A program made the position numbers and the translations under genes. The notes under the pieces are model-generated. The model did not search any database and was not told where the DNA came from. It worked only from the letters and a program-made list of their open reading frames with translations. DNA of 64,000 bases, taken from assembly GCF_900142605.1 (NCBI RefSeq), contig NZ_FRBL01000010.1, positions 62,001-126,000 on the forward strand, given 5' to 3'. This DNA is from Chitinophaga jiangningensis (GTDB lineage Bacteria; Bacteroidota; Bacteroidia; Chitinophagales; Chitinophagaceae). Each line of letters opens with the position of its first letter. Position 1 is the first letter of the stretch. This document shows positions 51,032 to 58,814 of this stretch, piece after piece.

Positions 51032-54000
51032 GTGCATTTATTGCCTAAAATCAAAATACTCTTCCTGCTGTGCCTGTGTATCTTAAGGGGATCTCTGCTC
51101 CTTGCTCAGGATAAGCCGTATATTTTTGATGGTTATAGTGTGAATGAAGGACTTTCTCAGAGTTCGGTTTCGGACATTTGTCAGGACGACCAGGGGTTTA
51201 TGTGGTTTGCCACCCGCGACGGTATCAATCGTTTCGATGGATACATTTTCAATGAATACAGGTATAAGCCTAATTCCCCGATCAGGCCCGGTGATGGCAA
51301 AGGCGAACTGGTACCGCGTACTATCACCGGTAACCGCGCAGTAATCAATCGGTTTGATCTCAGTGGTTATAAAGGCTATTCTTTTTATAAGGACAGTCGC
51401 AACCGCCTGCTGCTTACACATAATAATGGTGTGAGTGTATATGATAAGTACCGCAACCGGTTCCGCGAAGTTTTTCCGGATAGCGTGAAAGCGAATGTGA
51501 ACACGGCCGAGCGGGATGCCAGTTATAAGTTTAAAATTTTGGGAGAAGATACAGCCAGCCGTACTATCTGGATCTGGCGGCCTATGAAAGGGATCTACGT
51601 TGTGGACAGGGACTCATTCAGAACCAAACGGATGATTGCTTATCCACGGCAGTTCCAGCAGGCCGGGGTGGTGCCTGGGGTGGCATATAAGGATGGCGAC
51701 CTGGTATGGATGAATTATCAGCCGGGAGAAATGCTGGCGCTCAACATCCGGACTTTACAATTACAGATCTTCTGTTTGCCGGGGATTGGGAAAAATCCTG
51801 TGGTCCGCCGGTTGAACCAGGATTCACTGATCATCGTTAGTGCCGGGCACGTGACCATCTTCAATAAAAAAAGGAACAAGTTCAGTGACCTGCCATATGA
51901 TGTGCGCAATGAGCGTAATGAGGCCTTTGAGCCGAATGTGGTGGAGTTGGATCATGACGGCAATGCGTGGATAGGTGGTAATGACGGTGTATTGATATAT
52001 AGCATAGCAAGAAATGAAATCATCCGGCACATCGTGAGTTTCAATACTTTCGAAACTCATTCCTTCAATGACGTTACTTTCCTGTACCGGGATGGTTCCG
52101 ATAATATGTGGGTTGGTACGGATGGTGATGGTATCAAAAAATATTCGCCGCATAAAAAGGTTTTCAATCTTTATCGTTCTCCATACATCACGCATAACAT
52201 GGTAATGTCTGTGTACAAGCATGATGACGGCAGGTTGTATGTGGGGTTATTGAGAGATGGACTGAATGTTTATGAAGAAGGCGGCCGTTTTTTAGAAAGG
52301 TTCTCCAATGAATTATACCCCGGGAAGTTTCCGGGCAGTGATCTGGCGGCTATCTGCCGGGAAGATTACGAGCATATCTGGTTACATTTTACCGGCATGC
52401 ACATCGGGTTGTTTAATGTGATCACCAAAACCTATACAGATCTGACGGCCCAGGTGCGTAAGCTGGGGCTGCCGGACGACCGGCACCGTTTTCCGTTTTT
52501 ATTTAAGCGGCCAAACGGCGAGGTGTATTTTAACTACGGACATTATCTGCTGATGTTTACCAATGAAGGGGCGGGGTACAAGGTGAGCATGGTGCACGAC
52601 TTTGGAGATGAAACGCTGACTACCTACTACGAGGACATGATGGGGAACCAGTATGCCGGCACCAAGTCCTCCTTATTTGCACGTCATGCAGGAAGCAGCC
52701 GCTGGAACAAGGTGATTTTTCCGGAAGGAATGATGGTGAAGTCCATCAATAAAAATTCCCATAAGCAGGTATTGGTAGCGGGTACAAAAGGGTTGTTTAT
52801 ACTAAATGAACAGGATCAGATTGTACAGCATTTCAATAGCTACGATAATCCCAAGCTGATCAACGATTATTTGTACGGCGTGTTGCTGGATGATAAAGAC
52901 AAGATCTGGGTGAGTCATAACAAAGGCTTGTCGCAGATCAACATGGTCACCAATGAGATAACGAGTTTCAACCATGAAGACGGGCTGCAGTCCAATGAGT
53001 TCAATACCGGGGCCTTTTACAAATCGGTAGATGGCGAGTTGTTCTTTGGTGGTATCCGGGGGGTGAATGGTTTCTACCCAAAAAATTTCAGGAACAATCC
53101 ATATTATCCGAAAGTGGTGATTCGCAGGATGGAAGTATTGGATAAGCCTTATGAATCAGATACGGTGGTATCTCTCCTGAAAAAAGTAGAATTACCTTAC
53201 AACCAGAACACGATCGCACTGGAGTTTGTGCCGCTGGAATATACCAACCCTACAAAGAACCGGATACAGTATAAACTGGAAGGGGCTGATGAGGACTGGG
53301 TGGATGGTGGTACCTTCCGAATGGCGAGGTATACGAACCTGCATCCTGGAAAATATACCTTTAAGGTAAGAGCTTCCAATAACGATGATATCTGGAATGC
53401 GACACCTACCACCCTGGAGATCCTTATCAGGATACCGTTCTGGCAATCGCTCTGGTTCAGGTTCCTGTTATTGTTGCTTTTGCTGGGTATTGCTTATTAT
53501 TTCTCTACCTTGTATCTGGATTATAAGATCAGGCATGAGAAGCTGAAGCTGGAGAAAGAGCAGGCGGTGGATCAGGAACGTGCGCGTATCAGCAGTGACA
53601 TGCATGACGACCTGGGGTCCGGATTATCTACCATCCGTTTGTTGAGTGAGATTGCAAAGCGTAAGATCCAGGATCCGACGCAAACGAGGGAGATAGAGCG
53701 GATTTCGGAAACGGCAGGGGAGATGGTGGATAAGATGAGTGAGATTATCTGGGCGATGAATTCTTCCAATGACAGTTTGGCGAATCTGATTGCATATATG
53801 CGTAGTTTTGCGGCCGACTTTTTGGAGCATGCACATATCACACATCAGTTTTATATACCGGATACCATCCCTAATATTAAATTAAGCGGAGGAACAAGGA
53901 GAAACATTTACCTGGCAGTAAAAGAGTCGCTGCACAATGTGGTAAAACACGCGAAGGCAACCGAAGTGATCATTGAAATTAAGATGAACAACCGAAATAT

Positions 54001-54166
54001 GACCATCATGATAAAAGACAACGGAAAAGGGTTTGATCAGGAGAAGGTGCGTTTGTTTGGGAATGGTCTTAAAAACATCCAGAAGAGGATGATTGCAGTG
54101 GGTGGTAATGCGGATATCACCTCTGATAACGGAACAATAGTTTTTCTCGATATCCCACTAAATTAA
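51032..54166 (+). CDS. Sensor histidine kinase with periplasmic beta-propeller
   Basis: A 1044-aa protein. A signal peptide (ending LLAQ) precedes two-component-regulator propeller repeats (about 35-690, with QDDQGFMWFATRDGINRFDG and the HDGNAWIGGNDGV repeat), a Y_Y_Y domain (about 710-800) and a membrane helix (about 808-828). The HisKA_3 domain follows, with phospho-acceptor H858 in SDMHDDLGSGLS, then the ATPase (KESLHNVVKHAK, DNGKGFD). The start is GTG. Unlike many Bacteroidota hybrids it has no fused receiver or AraC domain; the regulator is the next gene. Confidence 0.92.
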   Translation: MHLLPKIKILFLLCLCILRGSLLLAQDKPYIFDGYSVNEGLSQSSVSDICQDDQGFMWFATRDGINRFDGYIFNEYRYKPNSPIRPGDGKGELVPRTITGNRAVINRFDLSGYKGYSFYKDSRNRLLLTHNNGVSVYDKYRNRFREVFPDSVKANVNTAERDASYKFKILGEDTASRTIWIWRPMKGIYVVDRDSFRTKRMIAYPRQFQQAGVVPGVAYKDGDLVWMNYQPGEMLALNIRTLQLQIFCLPGIGKNPVVRRLNQDSLIIVSAGHVTIFNKKRNKFSDLPYDVRNERNEAFEPNVVELDHDGNAWIGGNDGVLIYSIARNEIIRHIVSFNTFETHSFNDVTFLYRDGSDNMWVGTDGDGIKKYSPHKKVFNLYRSPYITHNMVMSVYKHDDGRLYVGLLRDGLNVYEEGGRFLERFSNELYPGKFPGSDLAAICREDYEHIWLHFTGMHIGLFNVITKTYTDLTAQVRKLGLPDDRHRFPFLFKRPNGEVYFNYGHYLLMFTNEGAGYKVSMVHDFGDETLTTYYEDMMGNQYAGTKSSLFARHAGSSRWNKVIFPEGMMVKSINKNSHKQVLVAGTKGLFILNEQDQIVQHFNSYDNPKLINDYLYGVLLDDKDKIWVSHNKGLSQINMVTNEITSFNHEDGLQSNEFNTGAFYKSVDGELFFGGIRGVNGFYPKNFRNNPYYPKVVIRRMEVLDKPYESDTVVSLLKKVELPYNQNTIALEFVPLEYTNPTKNRIQYKLEGADEDWVDGGTFRMARYTNLHPGKYTFKVRASNNDDIWNATPTTLEILIRIPFWQSLWFRFLLLLLLLGIAYYFSTLYLDYKIRHEKLKLEKEQAVDQERARISSDMHDDLGSGLSTIRLLSEIAKRKIQDPTQTREIERISETAGEMVDKMSEIIWAMNSSNDSLANLIAYMRSFAADFLEHAHITHQFYIPDTIPNIKLSGGTRRNIYLAVKESLHNVVKHAKATEVIIEIKMNNRNMTIMIKDNGKGFDQEKVRLFGNGLKNIQKRMIAVGGNADITSDNGTIVFLDIPLN

Positions 54167-54213
54167 CATACATTTGTTAGCAGTAACATCTAAGTGTTAT
54201 AATAAATAAAGAC

Positions 54214-54882
54214 ATGACGGTATACTCAAAAAAGAAGTCCCAGGATAACATGGATATTATCTCTATAGCGATTGTAGAGGACAACCATGATATACGCACG
54301 GCTATGGAATTGCTGATTAATGGTTCTGACGGATATGCCTGTGTTGGCACTTTCAATAATGCAGAAACCGCAGTGGAACAGATCCCTCACTTACTTCCAA
54401 ATGTGGTACTGATGGATTTCAATCTGCCGGGAGGCATGAATGGTATTGAATGTATTGCGCGTCTGAAGGCAGAGTATCAGGACATGCAGTTTATGATGCT
54501 CACGGTTTATGAGGATGATGACAAAATTTTCAATGCGTTGGAAGCGGGTGCCAGTGGTTATATCCTGAAGAAGACCTCTCCGGGAGAATTGCTGGAGGCG
54601 ATCCGTGATTTGCACGAAGGTGGAAGTCCGATGAGCTCACAGATTGCCAGGAGGGTGGTGGCATTTTTCCAGAAGCAGGCCAAACCGAATCCTGCACTGG
54701 AAGCGTTGACGACTCGTGAAAAAGAAATTCTGGATCAGTTATCAAAGGGTTTCCTTTACAAGGAAATCGCCAGTAATTTATTTATCAGTATAGAAACGGT
54801 GCGCCGCCACGTGCACAACATTTACGAAAAATTACATGTGCGCAGCAGAACTGATGCTGTAAACAAATATTATAACCGATAA
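54214..54882 (+). CDS. NarL/FixJ family response regulator
   Basis: A 222-aa protein (210 aa if the ATG at 54250 is used, which starts right at MDIISIAIVEDN). The receiver domain has the acidic pair in VEDNHD and the phospho-acceptor in VLMDFNLPGG (D68 from the first ATG). The C-terminal LuxR-type helix-turn-helix is LTTREKEILDQLSKGFLYKE through SIETVRRHVHNIYEKL. It is the cognate partner of the kinase 47 bp upstream. Confidence 0.93.
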   Translation: MTVYSKKKSQDNMDIISIAIVEDNHDIRTAMELLINGSDGYACVGTFNNAETAVEQIPHLLPNVVLMDFNLPGGMNGIECIARLKAEYQDMQFMMLTVYEDDDKIFNALEAGASGYILKKTSPGELLEAIRDLHEGGSPMSSQIARRVVAFFQKQAKPNPALEALTTREKEILDQLSKGFLYKEIASNLFISIETVRRHVHNIYEKLHVRSRTDAVNKYYNR

Positions 54883-54900
54883 GTTATAGCAAGCATTTAG

Positions 54901-54937
54901 AAAAGAGGCTGTCTCAATCACTGGAACAGCCTCTTTT
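54901..54937 (+). terminator. Terminator of the two-component operon
   Basis: AAAAGAGGCTGT (54901-54912) with ACAGCCTCTTTT (54926-54937), 12 bp and perfect, ending in a T-run. Confidence 0.9.
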
Positions 54938-54950
54938 TATTGTGGTAACC

Positions 54951-55043
54951 TCAGCTTCTCACCTGTTTGCGAACGAGATGAGCCGTTAAAACGATTGTAG
55001 CGATCAACAGACATGCGAGTCTGAACAATAAACCAGTTTTCAT
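54951..55043 (-). CDS. Tiny single-span membrane protein (30 aa)
   Basis: Reads MKTGLLFRLACLLIATIVLT then AHLVRKQVRS: a hydrophobic helix (about 5-22) followed by a basic tail. It resembles the 49-aa ORF just upstream on the same strand (both start MKT and have a CLLIA/LLLIA core and a basic RK/RR tail). Tail to tail with the response regulator gene. No family is recognised. Confidence 0.5.
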   Translation of the reverse strand: MKTGLLFRLACLLIATIVLTAHLVRKQVRS

Positions 55044-55158
55044 AGGAATAGGGATTATCAATGATGTAATCTGCTATTGCCCTGCTGGAAGTCCTGAGCC
55101 GAATTATTGTGTTAGCGCCGGATTTGCTATTTAATCTGAAAATATATTATATTGAAAA

Positions 55159-55308
55159 TTAACGCATCATCTGCCAGGAGTCGAATTTCCGGATCAGACG
55201 AAGGAATTTGTTACCGACGTTGTTTTCCTGTTCCCTGCGAATATAGCGCGTGGCGATGACAGCGGCGGCAATAAGTAATAATGAGATGATCAGGCATAGT
55301 GTTTTCAT
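55159..55308 (-). CDS. Tiny single-span membrane protein (49 aa)
   Basis: Reads MKTLCLIISLLLIAAAVIAT, then RYIRREQENNVGNKFLRLIR and KFDSWQMMR. One N-terminal helix (about 3-20) is followed by a strongly basic cytosolic or periplasmic tail. It lies in the 655-bp gap before parE and is divergent from it. Similar in plan to the 30-aa ORF downstream. Confidence 0.6.
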   Translation of the reverse strand: MKTLCLIISLLLIAAAVIATRYIRREQENNVGNKFLRLIRKFDSWQMMR

Positions 55309-55413
55309 AAGGACATAGGTTAGGATTTCAAAAAATAGGTGTCTTTTGTAAATATAGTAAATAAGTTAATATAATTCCAAGATGCATGTATTTTTTTATT
55401 TATCTATCTTATA

Positions 55414-55445
55414 CTTGGGTTGATTCGCTGAAACCATTATTTTTG
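55414..55445 (+). promoter_or_regulatory. Promoter of the topoisomerase IV operon
   Basis: CTTG at 55414-55417, a 20-base spacer, then TATTTTTG at 55438-55445 (exact TAnnTTTG). Start near 55452 gives an ~86-nt leader. Confidence 0.6.
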
Positions 55446-55537
55446 CCCATAATCCGGTTTTGCTAAAAGATTTAGTATAGCAGGTGCCGGCAACTGTTAA
55501 AAAACATCATAAGTATATAGGAAACTTTAATATAATT

Positions 55538-57457
55538 ATGGCTAATACGGAGAAAACGGATAAAAAGGATCTATTTGCTTCCTATACGGAAGACTCCATC
55601 AGGTCGTTGGACTGGCGGGAGCATATCCGGCTCAGGCCAGGTATGTACATTGGTAAGTTAGGGGATGGCTCCAGCGCAGATGATGGTATATACATACTGC
55701 TCAAGGAGGTAACGGATAACTGTATCGATGAGCATACCATGGGTTTTGGTAAGCAGGTAGATATTAAGGTAACGGAGCATATGGTAACGGTGCGTGACTA
55801 TGGCCGCGGCATTCCATTGGGAAAAGTAGTGGATGTAGTAAGCAAGATCAACACCGGTGCTAAATATGATAGCAAAGCCTTTCAGAAATCAGTGGGATTG
55901 AACGGTGTGGGTACGAAAGCGGTGAATGCGCTCTCCAGTTACTTCCGGGTACAATCCGTACGTGATGGAAGAATGAAAGTGGCGGAATTCGAACGCGGGG
56001 TACTGACCAAAGAGCATAAAGAAACTGCTACCAACGAGGAAAACGGTACGTTGGTGACCTTTTCCCCGGACGATACTGTATTTAAGAACTTCCGTTATAT
56101 CCCTGAATTCCTGGAGAACCAGATCTGGAACTATTGCTTCCTGAATGCTGGATTAACCATCAACTTTAACGGCAAAAAATACCTGTCTAAAAACGGCCTG
56201 CTGGATCTGCTGCAACGCAAAACCAACGACGAGGAACTGCGCTATCCAATTATTCACCTGAGAGGGGAGGATATAGAGGTGGCCATTACGCACGAAAACC
56301 AGTATGGTGAAGAGTATTATTCATTCGTGAATGGTCAGCATACCACACAGGGCGGTACACATCTGGGTGCTTTCCGTGAGGCATTTGTAAAAACAGTACG
56401 TGATTTTTATAAGAAAGATTACGATGCTACCGATATCAGGGCTTCTATTTGTGCGGCTATCTCCGTGCGTGTGCAGGAGCCGGTATTTGAATCACAAACC
56501 AAAACCAAGCTGGGCTCCCTGACCGTTTATGAAGGCGGACCATCCATGAAAGCGTTTGTGCTGGACTTCCTGTCCAAACACCTGGACGACTATCTGCACC
56601 GCAACCCGGCAGTAGCCGACGCGATGAAGAAACGTATCGAACAGAGTGAGCGCGAACGTAAGGAGCTGGCAGGTGTAAAAAAGCTGGCCAACGAGCGGGC
56701 GAAAAAAGCGAACCTCCATAACCGGAAGCTGCGTGATTGCCGCATTCACATGAATGAGGAATACACCGGTAAGGAAAAAGCAGAGAACGAAGCCCGCAAA
56801 CTCGATACCACCATCTTTATCACGGAGGGTGACTCCGCGAGTGGTTCCATCACTAAATCCCGCAACGTGGAAACACAGGCGGTGTTTAGCTTACGTGGTA
56901 AACCGCTGAACAGCTTTGGTCTTACCAAAAAGATTGTGTACGAAAATGAGGAGTTTAACCTCCTGCAACATGCACTCAATATTGAAGACGGACTGGAAGG
57001 CTTACGCTATAATAATATTGTGGTAGCCACCGATGCCGACGTGGACGGTATGCACATCCGTTTGCTGATTCTGACTTTCTTCCTGCAATTTTTCCCTGAC
57101 CTGGTGAAAAACGGGCACGTGTATATCCTGGAAACGCCGCTGTTCCGCGTGCGTAACAAACAGGAAACCATCTACTGCTACAGCGAGGAAGAGAAACAGA
57201 AAGCAGTGAAGAAACTGGGCGGTAAACCGGAGATTACCCGATTTAAAGGATTGGGTGAAATTTCACCGGATGAATTTGGCCGCTTCATCGGAGAAGATAT
57301 GCGTATCGATCCGATCATTCTGTCCAAAGATATCCATATCCAGAAACTGCTGGAATACTATATGGGTAAGAATACACAGGCACGCCAGGAGTTTATCATC
57401 AACAACCTGCGCCATGAAAAGGATGTTATTGAAGAGGTACAAGAGTCTGTTAAGTAA
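55538..57457 (+). CDS. parE: DNA topoisomerase IV subunit B
   Basis: A 639-aa ATPase subunit starting at the ATG at 55538 (MANTEKTDKKDLFASYTED). The GHKL ATP site is EVTDNCIDEH and GRGIPLGK. The transducer includes the GGTHLGAFREAF loop; the TOPRIM domain has ITEGDSASGS and ATDADVDGMHIR. It is shorter than most GyrB proteins, as expected for ParE. It unlinks daughter chromosomes with ParC, which is encoded two genes downstream. Confidence 0.94.
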   Translation: MANTEKTDKKDLFASYTEDSIRSLDWREHIRLRPGMYIGKLGDGSSADDGIYILLKEVTDNCIDEHTMGFGKQVDIKVTEHMVTVRDYGRGIPLGKVVDVVSKINTGAKYDSKAFQKSVGLNGVGTKAVNALSSYFRVQSVRDGRMKVAEFERGVLTKEHKETATNEENGTLVTFSPDDTVFKNFRYIPEFLENQIWNYCFLNAGLTINFNGKKYLSKNGLLDLLQRKTNDEELRYPIIHLRGEDIEVAITHENQYGEEYYSFVNGQHTTQGGTHLGAFREAFVKTVRDFYKKDYDATDIRASICAAISVRVQEPVFESQTKTKLGSLTVYEGGPSMKAFVLDFLSKHLDDYLHRNPAVADAMKKRIEQSERERKELAGVKKLANERAKKANLHNRKLRDCRIHMNEEYTGKEKAENEARKLDTTIFITEGDSASGSITKSRNVETQAVFSLRGKPLNSFGLTKKIVYENEEFNLLQHALNIEDGLEGLRYNNIVVATDADVDGMHIRLLILTFFLQFFPDLVKNGHVYILETPLFRVRNKQETIYCYSEEEKQKAVKKLGGKPEITRFKGLGEISPDEFGRFIGEDMRIDPIILSKDIHIQKLLEYYMGKNTQARQEFIINNLRHEKDVIEEVQESVK

Positions 57458-57469
57458 TATCGCAACTGT

Positions 57470-58372
57470 ATGAGCTTAAAGCATATTGTTTTTGGCGAGC
57501 CTGCAGTAGCTGTACTGAAGGAAGCCATCGGGATGGACGAGAAAATGGAAGGGGAAGTACTTTCCTTCGAAGATGACTTGTCCGTAGGCCCGCTGTTCAT
57601 ACTGGACACCAAAGAAGGCCAGGCCGGCCGCCAGCAATGGTGGCAGCAGATGCAGGGGGTTACGCCCGCTCCCGCGCCCGTAACGCCGGATATGTTCGAA
57701 GAAACGGAAAATCAGGAACCTGCACCGGAGCCGGAATTGGAACACTCTGCTGACGAGGAACGTTTTCTGGCGCTGAAAGCCATGCTGAAAGAAGATCCTG
57801 AACTGGAAATCTGGATATGGGCAGGGCAAAATGCGAGAGATGTAGCCGGTTATTACTGGCTGGTGAGTAAGTTGTATGACTATGCAGGTCGTATACATAT
57901 CATCTATCTCAACAATCTTCCTTTCCTGAATGAAAAGGGGGCGGTATTTTATCCCACCCACCTGCACCAGATTCTCCCTAAAGAATTCCTGAAAGCGAAG
58001 AAACTGGCCAGGCCGATATCGCTGGCAGAGTATGAGCTGGATGGGGATGAATGGCATCGCATGATGAATGAGAATGCTGGCCTGCGACTACTGGAAGGAG
58101 GTAAGAAACTGAAAGGAGAACCTGCCACTTTCTATGATAAAGACCTGCTGCAACAAACAGGGAAGGACTTTATCAAAGCATGGCGTGTAGCCGGTCAGGT
58201 TACCGGAAAACTGAAATACCCGGTAATGGATCAGTTCCTTACCTGGCGATTGAAAGAGCTGGTAAAAGAAGGTAAACTGGAAAGCAGGGGAGAACTGAAA
58301 ACGCTTCGTGATTTTGAAGTAAAACAGCCGGGTGGTGAGCCAGCAGCTGCTGAAACAGCGCCAGAAAGCTGA
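57470..58372 (+). CDS. DUF1835 domain protein
   Basis: A 300-aa protein beginning MSLKHIVFGEPAVAVLKEAI, then LSFEDDLSVGPLFILDTKEG, which fits the DUF1835 pattern. The middle (about 60-90) is rich in Pro and Glu. The C-terminal half includes WRVAGQVTGKLKYPVMDQFL. Function is unknown. It starts 12 bp after parE, so it is co-transcribed with the topoisomerase genes. Confidence 0.82.
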   Translation: MSLKHIVFGEPAVAVLKEAIGMDEKMEGEVLSFEDDLSVGPLFILDTKEGQAGRQQWWQQMQGVTPAPAPVTPDMFEETENQEPAPEPELEHSADEERFLALKAMLKEDPELEIWIWAGQNARDVAGYYWLVSKLYDYAGRIHIIYLNNLPFLNEKGAVFYPTHLHQILPKEFLKAKKLARPISLAEYELDGDEWHRMMNENAGLRLLEGGKKLKGEPATFYDKDLLQQTGKDFIKAWRVAGQVTGKLKYPVMDQFLTWRLKELVKEGKLESRGELKTLRDFEVKQPGGEPAAAETAPES

Positions 58373-58399
58373 TAACCAAATTATAAAGACACAACGATT

Positions 58400-58804
58400 A
58401 TGATCACGGTAACGCCTATATCCCTGCATGGGGAGGATGAAAGAGGTAGTAACTATTTGTGGAATTGCCAGCGTACAGGTGACTTTATGTTGTGCTATCG
58501 AAATGCAGGCAGCAGTGGAGGACAGCATTATCATGAAGGTCATAGTGCAAATAAAAATCCGGAGATATTATTGTTGTTTTCAGGAAAGGCTGAATTACAC
58601 TGGTGTCCCCTGGACGGAAATGAAATTATTGTCACCGAAATCAGTGCACCTGTAAGGGTGGAAATACCAGCAATGATATGGCATCAGATGATAGCCATTA
58701 CGGATTGCTGTTATATCGAGCTCAACTCTGTGGATGATGTACGGAAAGACAGCGTACGCATCTGGAGAGAAGATTTTGAAAAAATGATAAACGTAAAATC
58801 GTAA
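58400..58804 (+). CDS. Small cupin-fold protein
   Basis: A 134-aa protein with the cupin metal motif GQHYHEGH (H43, H45, H48) and a second strand pair ending PAMIWHQMIAI, where a further histidine lies. It resembles single-domain cupins of sugar-epimerase or sensor type, with no assigned reaction. It sits 27 bp after the DUF1835 gene and 10 bp before parC, within the topoisomerase IV operon. Confidence 0.75.
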   Translation: MITVTPISLHGEDERGSNYLWNCQRTGDFMLCYRNAGSSGGQHYHEGHSANKNPEILLLFSGKAELHWCPLDGNEIIVTEISAPVRVEIPAMIWHQMIAITDCCYIELNSVDDVRKDSVRIWREDFEKMINVKS

Positions 58805-58814
58805 GTGTTTATAC

